From contig JAFLEA010000004.1 of the NCBI GenBank assembly GCA_017302035.1, forward strand, positions 21,714 to 85,713: 64,000 bases of DNA, written 5' to 3'. The first letter of the stretch is position 1, and every line of letters starts with the position of its first letter. Of the stretch, positions 8,103-17,255 are shown piece by piece. The notes below the pieces were generated by a model that saw only the letters and a list, made by a program, of their open reading frames with translations, did no database searches and was not told where the DNA came from. The position numbers and the translations under genes are program-made. Source of the DNA: Lysobacterales bacterium (GTDB lineage Bacteria; Pseudomonadota; Gammaproteobacteria; Xanthomonadales; Xanthomonadaceae).

Positions 8103-8149
8103 AATGGTGGCCGGGGACGGAATCGAACCGCCGACACGGGGATTTTCAA
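8103..8149. repeat. Right attachment site (attR): 47-bp direct repeat inside intact tRNA-Phe
   Basis: This is the exact partner of 3554-3600. It forms the 3' part of the intact tRNA-Phe plus two flanking bases, so the element restored the tRNA gene on insertion. Confidence 0.95.
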
Positions 8150-8180
8150 TCCCCTGCTCTACCAACTGAGCTACCCGGCC
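8105..8180 (-). tRNA. tRNA-Phe (GAA)
   Basis: The 76-base minus-strand sequence folds as a full cloverleaf. The acceptor pairs GGCCGGG with CCCGGCC and ends A-CCA encoded. The D arm contains GCTCAGTTGGTAGAGC, the anticodon stem GGGGA/TCCCC surrounds loop TTGAAAA (anticodon GAA), and the T arm contains GGTTCGATTCC. It is the integration target of the adjoining element. Confidence 0.97.
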
Positions 8181-8350
8181 ATGCGCGGCACGGCCGCGGC
8201 GAGGGGCGGAATGATACCGGGGCGCTCGGGGTCCGGCAAGCCGCCGCGGCCCCACGCCGGATGTGAACACCGGCTCCACGGTTGCCGCGGTGACCCTTGG
8301 CAACCGGCCGCCCGCGGCCGCATCATCTTGCCGACCCCGATGCCATCAGG

Positions 8351-8836
8351 ATGGATGCCATGAAGAAGTTCCTGTCCCTGATCCCGCTGTCTCTGCTGGT
8401 CCTGGGCCTTGGCGCCTGCAGCAGTTCCGGCGCTCCCCGCGCCAGCGATGCCGAACGGCTCGCGTTCTACCAGGCCCACGCCGGCGAACCGGTGAACAGC
8501 TTCCGCATGGTCGGCCGGCTCAACGGCTGGACTCCGCTGGGCATCAATGCACTGACCGTCTGGACCCGGCCGAACGAAGCCTTCCTGCTGGACGTGACCC
8601 CCTGCCACGACCTGCCGTTCGCCAATTCGATCACGATCTCCAATTTCGCCAACACGGTGACCGCCCGCTTCGACACCGTGACCCCGATCGGCCCCGGGAC
8701 CAACCCGGCCGCCCGCATGCCGTGCCGGATCACCCAGATCCGCCCGATCGACGTCAAGACCCTCAACCAGACCCGCGAGGAAATCCGCCAGGCCAACACC
8801 GAGGCCCGCGCGGAACAGACGCCGCCCTCGAACTGA
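8351..8836 (+). CDS. DUF6491-like lipoprotein
   Basis: This 161-residue protein has a short basic start, a hydrophobic stretch and a lipobox L-G-L-G-A-C, so it should be lipid-anchored in the periplasm. The mature part contains F-R-M-V-G-R-L-N-G-W and L-T-V-W-T-R-P-N-E-A-F-L-L-D-V. These resemble a small family found widely in Xanthomonadales (DUF6491), whose function is unknown. Two further Cys (in T-P-C-H and M-P-C-R) could pair. The ATG at 8351 or 8360 could be used. A perfect terminator follows, so it is a single-gene unit. Confidence 0.8.
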   Translation: MDAMKKFLSLIPLSLLVLGLGACSSSGAPRASDAERLAFYQAHAGEPVNSFRMVGRLNGWTPLGINALTVWTRPNEAFLLDVTPCHDLPFANSITISNFANTVTARFDTVTPIGPGTNPAARMPCRITQIRPIDVKTLNQTREEIRQANTEARAEQTPPSN

Positions 8837-8860
8837 TCCCGGTTCGGGCGCAGCACCCCG

Positions 8861-8897
8861 GAAGCCGGTGCGGCCATGCCGCACCGGCTTCTTTCTT
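8861..8897 (+). terminator. Rho-independent terminator after the lipoprotein gene
   Basis: A perfect 14-bp stem GAAGCCGGTGCGGC/GCCGCACCGGCTTC with a 3-base loop is followed by TTTCTT. Confidence 0.85.
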
Positions 8898-9046
8898 GCT
8901 CGGCCTGCGACTCGGCGACCGTCCACCGGCTTCGGAGCTTTCCTACACCGCCACGGGCAGGCCACCGACTTCCGCGCGCCGCGACCCCGCGCAGACTGCT
9001 GCCGAGCCGGCGCGTGTCCGCGGCCGGCCGGCCAAGGGAGCGGCAC

Positions 9047-9259
9047 ATGGACCCGCGGGTGCTCGTCGTGAACAGGGGCCATCATGGCTGCCTCCTGGTG
9101 GACGGGGGCCGGCCGCTGGCCTGGTATCCCCACCTCGCCTCCGCCCTGGAACTGGCCCGGCTGCTCGCCGATGCCAGTGCCCTGCGCCACGGGCCGCCGG
9201 TCCAGGTCGAAGTACACGATCACGGCAGACCACCCCGGCGCATCCCCGGCGACGGCTGA
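9047..9259 (+). CDS. Small hypothetical protein
   Basis: This 70-residue protein of unknown function begins M-D-P-R-V-L-V-V-N-R-G, preceded by AAGGGAGCGG as a ribosome site. It looks like a small alpha/beta fold with an amphipathic helix (A-S-A-L-E-L-A-R-L-L-A-D-A) and a basic C terminus. No signal peptide or membrane segment is seen. The frame stays open upstream to 8876, but that part is proline/arginine-rich and overlaps the preceding terminator, so the internal start is preferred. It may not be a real gene. Confidence 0.45.
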   Translation: MDPRVLVVNRGHHGCLLVDGGRPLAWYPHLASALELARLLADASALRHGPPVQVEVHDHGRPPRRIPGDG

Positions 9260-9364
9260 CGTCCACGGATCCGGAGCGGGCCATCATGGCCGCCCTTCCG
9301 GCCCCGCGACCGGACGCCTGAGCGCAGATGCTATAGGATCGGCGCGCCGCCCCGTGGAGGCTTC

Positions 9365-9916
9365 ATGCGCGCCCTGCCGACGCTGCTCTTCGCCTGCATC
9401 ACCGCCCTGGCCGTCCTGGCCACACCACCGGCGCGCGCCATCGATCCGGTCGCCTCCGTGGCGGACATGGACCTGACCCGCTATGCCGGGCACTGGTACG
9501 AGATCGCCCACCTGCCGGTCTCGTTCCAGCGCCAGTGTGCCGGCGACATCACCGCCGCCTATGCCCTGCGCGCCGACGGCAGGATCGCCGTGCGCAACGC
9601 CTGCCGCACCCATGACGGCGAGCAGGTCGCCGCCGACGGGGTCGCGCGCACGGTGGAAGGCCATCCCGGCCGCCTGCAGGTGCGCTTCGTGCCCGACTGG
9701 CTGGCATGGGCGCCCCTGGTATGGGCCGACTACTGGGTGATCGCCCTCGACCCGGATTACCAGTGGGCGGTGGTCGGGGATCCCAAGCGGAAATACCTGT
9801 GGATCCTCGCACGCGAACCGTCGATGGACGGCGCGCTGTTCGCGCGGCTCAAGGCCAAGGCCGAGGCGATGGGTTACGACCTGGACCCGCTGGTGGTCGC
9901 CGCGCCGCTGCGCTGA
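9365..9916 (+). CDS. blc: Bacterial lipocalin (Blc-like)
   Basis: This 183-residue secreted lipocalin has a cleavable signal peptide ending A-R-A and no lipobox, so it is probably soluble periplasmic rather than outer-membrane anchored. The lipocalin signature M-D-L-T-R-Y-A-G-H-W-Y-E-I-A lies near residue 40. Y-W-V-I-A-L-D-P-D-Y-Q-W-A-V-V-G and K-Y-L-W-I-L-A-R are the later conserved strands. Bacterial lipocalins bind lysophospholipids or other lipids at the envelope. It sits among other small envelope genes without clear operon partners. Confidence 0.93.
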   Translation: MRALPTLLFACITALAVLATPPARAIDPVASVADMDLTRYAGHWYEIAHLPVSFQRQCAGDITAAYALRADGRIAVRNACRTHDGEQVAADGVARTVEGHPGRLQVRFVPDWLAWAPLVWADYWVIALDPDYQWAVVGDPKRKYLWILAREPSMDGALFARLKAKAEAMGYDLDPLVVAAPLR

Positions 9917-9964
9917 GCCCCGTCCACGGCGTACCATCGCGGCATCCGCCATCCCGGAACCGGC

Positions 9965-10438
9965 ATGAAGTCCATCCCGAAACTCTCCCTGGCCGCCTGC
10001 GCGCTGCTGCTCCTCGCCTCGTGCGGGACCAGCCCGCGCATCTCGCCGCCGGCCGCCGCGATCCAGCAACTCACCGTGCAGGCCAACGGCGACTGGCTGG
10101 TGGAACTGCGCCTGCACAACTACAGCAGCGTGCCGATGCGCTTCGATAGCGTGCGCCTGGAAGTCAGCGTGGACGAACACCCCGCCGGCACCTTGCAGGC
10201 CGCACCGGCCATCTCCATCGGGGCGACCTCAGCCGACGTGGTGAAGGTAGCGATGAAGCCTGAGGCGATGGCGCGGATGGCGGTGGCCGATGCGCTGGCC
10301 AGCCGGCGGGCGCTGTCCTATCGGCTGCAGGGCAAGGTGACCGCCGCCCCGGCGGAATCCGGCAAGCCGCGCGAGTTCCAGATGGACGACCACAGTTCGC
10401 TCAATCCCGCACCCGGCCTGGACGGCGTGCTGCGCTGA
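9965..10438 (+). CDS. LEA14/WHy-domain-like lipoprotein
   Basis: The 157-residue product has a signal peptide with lipobox L-L-A-S-C, followed by a beta-rich domain. W-L-V-E-L-R-L-H-N-Y-S-S-V-P-M-R-F-D resembles the LEA type 2 (water stress and hypersensitive response) fold seen in many gammaproteobacterial lipoproteins. Its function is not known. It begins 48 bases after blc on the same strand and may share a transcript. Confidence 0.75.
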   Translation: MKSIPKLSLAACALLLLASCGTSPRISPPAAAIQQLTVQANGDWLVELRLHNYSSVPMRFDSVRLEVSVDEHPAGTLQAAPAISIGATSADVVKVAMKPEAMARMAVADALASRRALSYRLQGKVTAAPAESGKPREFQMDDHSSLNPAPGLDGVLR

Positions 10439-10491
10439 CCGCGGCGGGGCGTACCCAAACTGTCGTCATTCGGGTATAAGCTGTCTTCCCG

Positions 10492-11139
10492 ATGGAGACG
10501 GACACAGCGCAAGCAGGTCTGGTCTGCACCGGAGCCTCCGCCCCGGTCGCCGCCCCTCCGCCGCGGGAGCATGCCCCGGCGGTCAGGGTGCTTTCGCTGG
10601 ATGCGCACGGCCGGGCAATGGACTGGATCGGCTGGCAGGACGCCACCTGCCTCTATGCCCGCGACGCCGTCGCCTGGACCCTCGGCGACCCCTGTCTGCG
10701 GGTGCGCGGCGGCGTATGCCGCGCCACCGGCGGGCGCAGCCTGATCGAACTGCACCCCATCGTCGCCACCCGCGGCCACGCCCATGCGCGTGCCCTGGAC
10801 CCGACCCCCTGCCTGTCCAATACCGCCCTGTTCGCCCGTGACGCCCACCTGTGCCTGTACTGCGGCCAGCAGTTCGCCCGACCGTACCTGACCCGCGACC
10901 ACGTCATGCCGCTGTCCAAGGGCGGCCGCGACGTCTGGGAGAACGTGGTCAGCGCCTGCTTCCACTGCAACTCGCGCAAGGGCAACCGCACCCCGCAGCA
11001 GGCGCACATGCCGCTGCTGGCCGTGCCCTACCGGCCCAGCTGGATCGAGCACCTGATTCTGTCCAACCGCAACATCCTGGCCGACCAGATGGCCTTCCTG
11101 AGGGCCCAGTTGCCCAGGCGCTCGAAGCTTTCGGCCTGA
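10492..11139 (+). CDS. HNH endonuclease family protein
   Basis: This 215-residue protein has a C-terminal HNH fold held by two zinc knuckles: C-L-Y-C-G-Q-Q-F and [13 protein letters not shown]. Between them lies [12 protein letters not shown], with D-H the metal/catalytic pair. The N-terminal part (about 100 residues) is shared by a conserved gammaproteobacterial group annotated only as HNH endonuclease. No partner methylase or phage gene is near, so it is probably a housekeeping or repair-type nuclease. Cytoplasmic; substrate unknown. Confidence 0.88.
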   Translation: METDTAQAGLVCTGASAPVAAPPPREHAPAVRVLSLDAHGRAMDWIGWQDATCLYARDAVAWTLGDPCLRVRGGVCRATGGRSLIELHPIVATRGHAHARALDPTPCLSNTALFARDAHLCLYCGQQFARPYLTRDHVMPLSKGGRDVWENVVSACFHCNSRKGNRTPQQAHMPLLAVPYRPSWIEHLILSNRNILADQMAFLRAQLPRRSKLSA

Positions 11140-11240
11140 CCCATCCCGCCGTCGCCCCCGCGCACGCGGGAACCACGGCTCCGAACGCCACCTCTCCCCT
11201 GAACGGCCTTGCTTGCCCCGTCACGCCCCGGGGGAGGAAA

Positions 11241-13187
11241 ATGGCCGGGATGATCGATTCGACCCGCTATCCGCGCCTCTCGCGCATCGACTCGCCCGCC
11301 GACCTGCGCCAGTTCGACGAAGCCGAATTGCCCGCGATCGCCGACGAGCTGCGCGCCTACCTGATCGAGTCGGTCGGCCGCAGCGGCGGCCACTTCGGCG
11401 CCGGCCTGGGCGTGGTCGAGCTGACCGTGGCCCTGCACTGGCTCTACGAGACCCCGGTCGACCAGCTGGTCTGGGACGTGGGCCACCAGGGCTACCCGCA
11501 CAAGATCCTCACCGGCCGCCGCGACCGCATCCACACGGTCAAGCAGAAGGACGGGGTGGCGCCGTTCCCGAAGCGCGATGAGAGCGAGTACGACACCTTC
11601 GGCGTCGGCCATTCCTCGACCTCGATCTCGGCCGCGCTGGGCATGGCCATTGCCCTGCAGCGCAACGGCGACCCGGGGCACGCGGCCGTTCCCAAGGTCG
11701 TTGCGGTGATCGGCGACGGCGCGATGACCGCCGGCATGGCCTACGAGGCGCTCAACCACGCCGGCGGCATGGACGAGGAGCCGAACCTGCTGGTGATCCT
11801 CAACGACAACCGCATGTCGATCTCCGAGGCGGTCGGCGGAGTCACCAAGATGCTCGGCCGGATGACCGGCAGCGCCACCCTCAACAAGTTGCGCGAGGGC
11901 GGCAAGAAGCTGCTCGGAGACAAGAACAAGCCGCCGGCGCGCTTCGTGCGCCGCTGGGAAGAGCACTGGAAGGGCATGTTCGTGCCCTCCACCCTGTTCG
12001 AGGAAATGGGCTTCCACTACACCGGCCCGATCGACGGCCACGACCTGCCGGCCCTGCTCAAGGCGTTGAAGACGCTCAAGACCCTCAAGGGCCCGCAGCT
12101 GCTGCACGTGATCACCACCAAGGGCAAGGGCTACGAACTGGCCGAAGGCGACCAGATCGGCTACCACGCGGTGGGCCCGTTCGACCCGAGCAAGGGCCTG
12201 GTGGCCAAGTCCGGCGGCGGCGTGAAGAAACCCACCTACACCGACGTGTTCGGCGACTGGCTGTGCGACGCGGCCGCCGCCGAACCGCGACTGCTGGCAA
12301 TCACGCCGGCGATGCGCGAGGGTTCGGGCCTGGTGCGGTTCTCGAAGGAATACCCGGAACGCTATTTCGACGTGGCCATCGCCGAGCAACACGCGGTGAC
12401 CCTGGCCGCGGGCATGGCCACCCAGGGCGCGAAACCCGTGGTGGCGATCTACTCCACCTTCCTGCAGCGCGGCTACGACCAGCTCGTGCACGACGTGGCC
12501 ACGCAGAAGCTGGACGTGCTGTTCGCGATCGACCGCGGCGGCGTGGTCGGCCCGGACGGTGCCACCCATGCCGGCAACCTCGATTTGAGCTACCTGCGCT
12601 GCGTGCCGAACATGGTGGTGATGGCGCCGGCCGACGAGGACGAGTGCCGGAAGATGCTTTCCACCGGCCTGGAATACGCAGGCCCTGCCGCGGTGCGGTA
12701 TCCGCGTGGCACCGGTCCGGGCGTGGCGGTGGAGCCGAACCTGGACACCCTGCCGATCGGCAAGGCGCAGTTGCGCCGCAGCGGCTCGCGCATCGCCCTG
12801 CTCGCCTTTGGCGCCACCGTACCGGCGGCCGAGCAGGTCGGCGCCGACCTCGGCCTGACCGTGGTCAACATGCGCTTCGTCAAGCCGCTGGACCGCGACC
12901 TGCTGCTGGATCTGGCGAGGAGTCACGAGGGCTTCGTCACCGTCGAGGACAACGTGGTCGCCGGCGGTGCCGGCTCGGGCGTGGGCGAACTGCTCAATGC
13001 CGAGGGCGTGTCGATGTCGCTGCTGCAGCTGGGCCTGCCCGATGCGTTCCAGCGCCACGCCAGCCGCGAGGACCTGCTGGCCGAGGCCGGCATCGATGCC
13101 GCCGGGATCCGCGCCGCGGTACTGAAGCGCTGGCCGCACCTGGCGGCCGCTTCGCAGGACGGCCTGCCCCTCGCCGCCGGCGCCTGA
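11241..13187 (+). CDS. dxs: 1-deoxy-D-xylulose-5-phosphate synthase
   Basis: Dxs condenses pyruvate and glyceraldehyde-3-phosphate, the first step of the MEP isoprenoid route, using thiamine diphosphate. The 648-residue length fits the family. The ThDP-binding [13 protein letters not shown] to N-D-N-R-M-S-I-S motif lies near residues 155-200. G-H-S-S-T-S-I-S precedes it, and the C-terminal transketolase-like half has [10 protein letters not shown] and [23 protein letters not shown] lies directly before 11241; the ATG at 11250 has better spacing and may be the true start. Confidence 0.97.
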   Translation: MAGMIDSTRYPRLSRIDSPADLRQFDEAELPAIADELRAYLIESVGRSGGHFGAGLGVVELTVALHWLYETPVDQLVWDVGHQGYPHKILTGRRDRIHTVKQKDGVAPFPKRDESEYDTFGVGHSSTSISAALGMAIALQRNGDPGHAAVPKVVAVIGDGAMTAGMAYEALNHAGGMDEEPNLLVILNDNRMSISEAVGGVTKMLGRMTGSATLNKLREGGKKLLGDKNKPPARFVRRWEEHWKGMFVPSTLFEEMGFHYTGPIDGHDLPALLKALKTLKTLKGPQLLHVITTKGKGYELAEGDQIGYHAVGPFDPSKGLVAKSGGGVKKPTYTDVFGDWLCDAAAAEPRLLAITPAMREGSGLVRFSKEYPERYFDVAIAEQHAVTLAAGMATQGAKPVVAIYSTFLQRGYDQLVHDVATQKLDVLFAIDRGGVVGPDGATHAGNLDLSYLRCVPNMVVMAPADEDECRKMLSTGLEYAGPAAVRYPRGTGPGVAVEPNLDTLPIGKAQLRRSGSRIALLAFGATVPAAEQVGADLGLTVVNMRFVKPLDRDLLLDLARSHEGFVTVEDNVVAGGAGSGVGELLNAEGVSMSLLQLGLPDAFQRHASREDLLAEAGIDAAGIRAAVLKRWPHLAAASQDGLPLAAGA

Positions 13188-13258
13188 TCCGCCCTGCCGA
13201 AGAAGCCGGAATCCCACGGCTCGCAGCGGCGACCCCGACCGAAGACGGGCTGCGGTTG

Positions 13259-14383
13259 CTACAACGGCACGGCCGCTTCGTCTTCTTCCTCGTCGCCTTC
13301 CCCCGGCGCCTGGATCACATAGCCGCGCCGGGCCAGTTCGGACAGGTAGCCACCTTCGCGCAGCAGGTCGTCGATCGACAGCGTGGCGAACGATACCGGG
13401 TGTTCGGCCAGCGCCTTGTCCGCCGCCGCCAGCCAGCTTTGGAGGACGCGCGCGTCGATGTCGGTGAGCCCGCGCTTGCGCGCGGTCTCGGTTTCCGTCC
13501 ATGCCGACATGCAGGTGTCGACCTGGCGGCGGCCGGTGGACATCGCCCGCAACGCGTCCAGGTCCCCGACCGCCCAGGCATTGGCGCGTGCAGCGGCCTG
13601 GGGCAGCCCGTTCTCGATGATGTCCAGGGTGTCGCGGAAGCACTGCAGGTCCTGCGGCTTGAGGCCTTCCTTGCGGAAATCGGCCAGCGCCTCCCGCGGA
13701 TCGTCGATCTTGAAGTTGACCACGACGGACGTGGTCTTCATGTCGCGGGCCTTGAGCGCTTCGGCAATCACCGGGCCCACGACCCCGCCCTCACGCAAGC
13801 CATTGCGCTTGAGCGCCTCCCTGTACAACTCGTAGACGGCGATCAGCGGGCGCTTCTTCTCCACGCCGCGGTCGCGACCCAGGTAGCGCTGTTTGAGCGT
13901 GCTCCAGCGTGCGTACAGGTCGGCGGGCAGCAGTTCGTCCAGGGTCGCCCCATCCGGGTTCTTCATCGCTTTCAGGGCCGCCGGCGCCATCGCCAGGCCT
14001 CTGAAGAAACCCACGTCGGCGCCGATCGCCACACCGGGCGAGCCAAGCACCGCCCCCGCCCGTTCCAGCACCCCGCGCACCTCCCGCGCATCCCATTCCA
14101 TGTCGCGCGGCAGCGGCGACTGGGTGCCGAGGATGTAGAGGACATGGCCGTCCTTGTTCACCACCTTCCACAGGCCGGGCCCGGGCAGCACGCCGCTGAC
14201 CACGACCGTGTCCAGGTCCATGATCGGCGCGTCGCCCGCTCCGGCCGATGCGCCCACGGCCGATTGCTCGCGTGCCGGGTCCGGTTTCGGGTCCTGCGCC
14301 CCTGGCTCCTGCGGCGGCGACGCCGCCGCGATCGATGCTGCCAAGGCCAACGCCAAGATTCCGGTCGACATACCTGCTCTCAT
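13259..14383 (-). CDS. TraB/GumN family protein, secreted
   Basis: The 374-residue product begins with a signal peptide (L-A-L-A-L-A-A-S-I-A-A-A-S) and carries the TraB/GumN fold. V-N-K-D-G-H-V-L-Y-I-L-G-T-Q-S-P-L-P is the usual first motif (W-x-V...G-x-x-x-L-x-G-T-x-H), here with Q-S in place of the H-x pair, so a presumed metal ligand is altered. The C terminus ends in an acidic run (E-G-D-E-E-E-D-E). Its function is unknown; some family members are proposed metalloproteases. Starts at 14395 or 14371 are possible. It lies 29 bases after the ThDP enzyme on the same strand and may be co-transcribed. Confidence 0.78.
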   Translation of the reverse strand: MRAGMSTGILALALAASIAAASPPQEPGAQDPKPDPAREQSAVGASAGAGDAPIMDLDTVVVSGVLPGPGLWKVVNKDGHVLYILGTQSPLPRDMEWDAREVRGVLERAGAVLGSPGVAIGADVGFFRGLAMAPAALKAMKNPDGATLDELLPADLYARWSTLKQRYLGRDRGVEKKRPLIAVYELYREALKRNGLREGGVVGPVIAEALKARDMKTTSVVVNFKIDDPREALADFRKEGLKPQDLQCFRDTLDIIENGLPQAAARANAWAVGDLDALRAMSTGRRQVDTCMSAWTETETARKRGLTDIDARVLQSWLAAADKALAEHPVSFATLSIDDLLREGGYLSELARRGYVIQAPGEGDEEEDEAAVPL

Positions 14384-14412
14384 GCAAAGATCCATTGTCA
14401 GGTGCGCGGGCT

Positions 14413-16077
14413 TCAAGGGGAAACCTTGCGCTTGATTGCCAGCGCCAGCGGCTGCGGCAGGCTGGCCAGCGAACCGAGGATATGCGGCAGCAGGCGCAGC
14501 TTCAGCCCGGAGAACGTACTCGGCACCACCGCCTCGATCAGGTGCGGGCCGGGTGCGCGCAGCGCGTAGGTCAGCGCGTCGCAGAATTCGTCGGCGGTGG
14601 TGGCACGCACGGCATGCACACCCATGCTGGCGCCCATCTGCACGAAATCCAGGCCGGGGTTGCCCAGGTCGAGTTGCGAGCGCGCCTTCTCGCCGGCCGC
14701 GTTGCCGCCGCCAGCCGCGCCCACGCGCTGCAGTTCCACGTTGAGGATCGCGTAGGAGCGGTTGTTGAGGACGACGGTGGTGACGTCGAGTTTCTCGCGC
14801 GCCATCGTCCACAGCGCCTGGATGGTGTACATCGCCGAACCGTCGCCCACCAGCGCCAGCACTGGCCGGTCCGGGCAGGCGATGGCCGCGCCCACCGCGT
14901 TGGGCAGGCCCTGGCCGATGGCGCCGCCGGTGAGGGTGATGACGTCGTGGCGCGGCGCGCCGCGGGTGAAGTGCGGCAGCATCACCCCGGAGGTCTGCGA
15001 TTCGTCGACGACGATCGCGCGCTCGGGCAGCAGGTGGCCCACCGCCTTGCAGACCTTCTCGGCCGTGAGCTTGCCCTTGGGCCGGTCGGGGCGCAGTGGC
15101 GGCTGCAGCGCCGGGGCGGTCGCATCGGCACCCAGGAGTGCGGCCAGCCGCTCCAGTCCGCCCAGCGCATCCTGGGTGGGCGTGGCCAGCGCGTGCACGG
15201 TGCAGCCTTCGGGCACCAGGTCGCTGGCCTTGCCCGGATAGGCGAAGAACGACACCGGCGACCTGGCGTCGACCAGGACCAAGTGATCCAGGCCGCGCAG
15301 CTGCAGGGAAGCCAGTTCAGCCAGGTAGGCGATGCGTTCGACGTGCGGCAGGCCCGCGCCGCGCTCGATGCGGGTCGGGAATACTTCGGCGAACAGTTTC
15401 ACGCCTGCATGGACCGCGATGCGCGAGGCCGCCAGCAGGCCCGGCTCGCGCAGCGCGCGCGCGCCCAGCAGCAGCGCCACCTTGCCGCCGGAACGGATGG
15501 CCCGGGCGATGGCGTCGATGGTCGCCTCGTCGGCCACCGGCGCGACGGTCGGCGGCAACGGCGCCGCAGGCACACCGCCCTCGCTCCAGGACACGTCGGC
15601 CGGCAGGATCAGCGTGGCCACCTGCCCCGGCGGCCCCATCGCCGCGGCGACGGCCTGCGCCGTGTCCTCGCCCAGCGCCCGGGTGGACGCGGAGGCCCGC
15701 ACCCAGGTGGACACGTTGCGCGCCACCGTCTCGATGTCGGACTGCAGCTGCGCGTCGTACTTGACGTGGTAGGTGGCGTGGTCGCCCACGATGTTGACCA
15801 CCGGCACCCTGCCCTTGCGCGCGTTGTGCAGGTTGGCCAGGCCGTTGCCCAGGCCGCAGCCCAGGTGCAGCAGGGTGGCGGCCGGCTTGTCCGCCATCCG
15901 CGCATAGCCGTCCGCCGCGCCGGTGGCCACGCCCTCGAACAGGGCCAGCACCGCGCGCATCCGCGGCTCCTGGTCCAGCGCGGCGACGAAGTGCATCTCG
16001 GACGTGCCGGGGTTGGAGAAGCACACGCTCACGCCGGCGTCGGCGAGGGTCTTCATCAGGGCCTGGGCGCCGTTCAT
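14413..16077 (-). CDS. ThDP-dependent enzyme, acetolactate synthase / benzoylformate decarboxylase-like
   Basis: This 554-residue three-domain ThDP enzyme has N-P-G-T-S-E-M-H-F at the N terminus, the cofactor-activating Glu in L-F-E-G-V-A-T-G-A-A-D-G-Y-A, and the ThDP/Mg motif G-D-G-S-A-M-Y-T ... N-N-R-S-Y-A near residues 415-450. It belongs to the group usually labelled acetolactate synthase large subunit, but no small regulatory subunit or ilv gene is nearby. The neighbours are an FMN 2-hydroxyacid dehydrogenase (4-base ATGA overlap) and an FAD dehydrogenase. A 2-oxoacid decarboxylase in a catabolic route, as in the mandelate pathway, is therefore more likely than branched-chain synthesis. 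The substrate cannot be told. Confidence 0.82.
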   Translation of the reverse strand: MNGAQALMKTLADAGVSVCFSNPGTSEMHFVAALDQEPRMRAVLALFEGVATGAADGYARMADKPAATLLHLGCGLGNGLANLHNARKGRVPVVNIVGDHATYHVKYDAQLQSDIETVARNVSTWVRASASTRALGEDTAQAVAAAMGPPGQVATLILPADVSWSEGGVPAAPLPPTVAPVADEATIDAIARAIRSGGKVALLLGARALREPGLLAASRIAVHAGVKLFAEVFPTRIERGAGLPHVERIAYLAELASLQLRGLDHLVLVDARSPVSFFAYPGKASDLVPEGCTVHALATPTQDALGGLERLAALLGADATAPALQPPLRPDRPKGKLTAEKVCKAVGHLLPERAIVVDESQTSGVMLPHFTRGAPRHDVITLTGGAIGQGLPNAVGAAIACPDRPVLALVGDGSAMYTIQALWTMAREKLDVTTVVLNNRSYAILNVELQRVGAAGGGNAAGEKARSQLDLGNPGLDFVQMGASMGVHAVRATTADEFCDALTYALRAPGPHLIEAVVPSTFSGLKLRLLPHILGSLASLPQPLALAIKRKVSP

Positions 16078-17255
16078 TCCGTTGCGTTCCCATCTTGCGT
16101 GCGGGTGGAAGTATCCAGCACGCCGGCATCGATGTCCGCCACCCGGCGCACGCCGGCCAGGGCCATGGCCAGGCGCAGTTCATGTTGCCAACGCACCAGC
16201 AGGTCGGCCAGGCCGCGCTCGCCGCCCGCGGCCAGCGCCCACACCCACGGACGTCCGACCAGCACGCCGCGTGCACCGAGCGCCAATGCGCGCAGCACAT
16301 CCACGCCACTGCGGATGCCGCCATCGACCAGCACTTCGGCCTGCGTGCCGACCGCCCGGACGATGGCCGGGAGTTTGGCTGCGGTCGCGGCCACGCCGTC
16401 GAGTTGGCGCCCGCCATGATTGGACACCACCAGCCCCTGCGCACCGGCACGCACCGCCGCGCCCGCGTCGTCTTCGTCGAGGATGCCCTTGAGCAGCAGG
16501 GTGCCGGGCCATTGCGCACGCAGCCAGTCGATGTCGGCCCAGGTGACCGAGGGATCGAACTGGGTATCCACCCAGGTCTTGAACGCATCCAGGTCGCGTG
16601 CGCCGGGCACCTGCTCGGCGAGGCTGCCGAACAGGTGCGGCTTGCCGCCCACGCCCACGTCGCGCACCCAGCGCGGATGCGACAGCAGGTCGAAGGCCTT
16701 GAGCATCCGCGCACGCAGGCTGCCCACGCCCAGGCCGTTGCGCGCGTCGCGGTGGCGCATGCCCGGCAATGGCAGGTCCACGGTGAACACCAGGGTGCGG
16801 CAGCCCGCATCCCAGGCGCGTTGCAGCAGGGCCCGCACGATGCCGCGGTCGCGCAGCATGTAGAGCTGGAACCACACCGGCCGGGTGACGGCGCGCCGGA
16901 TCTCGTCCAGCGGACAGATGCCGACGGTGGACAGGGTGAATGGAACGCCCGCGGCTTCGGCGGCACGCGCGGCCTGCACCTCGCCGCGGCGAGCCAGCAT
17001 CCCGGCCAGCCCGACCGGGGCCAGCGCCAGCGGCATGGCGCAGGGCTGCCCGGCCAGCATGGTGCCGGTATCCACGCCGTCGACGTCGACCAGCACCCGC
17101 TGGCGCAGCGTGACCATGGCCCAGGCGGCATCGTTGGCGCGCAAGGTCCGTTCGTCGCCGGCACCGCCATCGACGTAGTCGGACAGGAAGCGCGGCAGCC
17201 GCACCCTGGCCAGTTCCCGGTAATCCTGCGCCGTGACGGGGAATCGCAGTGCCAT
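16074..17255 (-). CDS. FMN-dependent alpha-hydroxyacid dehydrogenase (LldD/MdlB-like)
   Basis: This 393-residue TIM-barrel flavoenzyme oxidises an L-2-hydroxyacid to the 2-oxoacid. The active-site signature S-N-H-G-G-R-Q-L-D-G contains the catalytic His and substrate-binding Arg. F-Q-L-Y-M-L-R-D and L-L-K-G-I-L-D-E-D-D (FMN-binding Lys) are also present, as is F-L-S-D-Y-V-D-G-G-A near residue 27. Its start overlaps the stop of the FAD gene by one base, and its stop overlaps the ThDP gene start by four. All three are thus translationally coupled. Lactate, mandelate or a related acid could be the substrate. Confidence 0.88.
   Translation of the reverse strand: MALRFPVTAQDYRELARVRLPRFLSDYVDGGAGDERTLRANDAAWAMVTLRQRVLVDVDGVDTGTMLAGQPCAMPLALAPVGLAGMLARRGEVQAARAAEAAGVPFTLSTVGICPLDEIRRAVTRPVWFQLYMLRDRGIVRALLQRAWDAGCRTLVFTVDLPLPGMRHRDARNGLGVGSLRARMLKAFDLLSHPRWVRDVGVGGKPHLFGSLAEQVPGARDLDAFKTWVDTQFDPSVTWADIDWLRAQWPGTLLLKGILDEDDAGAAVRAGAQGLVVSNHGGRQLDGVAATAAKLPAIVRAVGTQAEVLVDGGIRSGVDVLRALALGARGVLVGRPWVWALAAGGERGLADLLVRWQHELRLAMALAGVRRVADIDAGVLDTSTRTQDGNATE

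Larger units (their letters stand above)
3554..8149. mobile_element. Compact tRNA-Phe integrative element with Rep, HTH, integrase and nuclease cargo
   Basis: The element, about 4.55 kb, is bounded by the 47-bp tRNA-Phe repeats. The integrase gene sits against the intact tRNA, as usual. Gene content is minimal: a putative nuclease on the minus strand, then a rolling-circle type Rep, an excisionase-like HTH protein and a tyrosine recombinase on the plus strand. No structural phage, relaxase or conjugation genes are present. It could be a satellite of a filamentous phage, a small integrative mobilizable element or a degraded plasmid-prophage; the sequence does not decide. The nuclease gene is clearly more A+T rich than the rest. 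Confidence 0.9.

Noticed and set aside
11028-13643. An 871-codon minus-strand open frame over dxs
   Set aside because: It lies antisense to dxs, has no recognisable domain and shows His/Arg/Gly-rich shadow composition.
14413-16077. ilvB-type biosynthetic acetolactate synthase
   Set aside because: No small subunit or ilv neighbour is present, and the coupled neighbours are catabolic-type oxidases.
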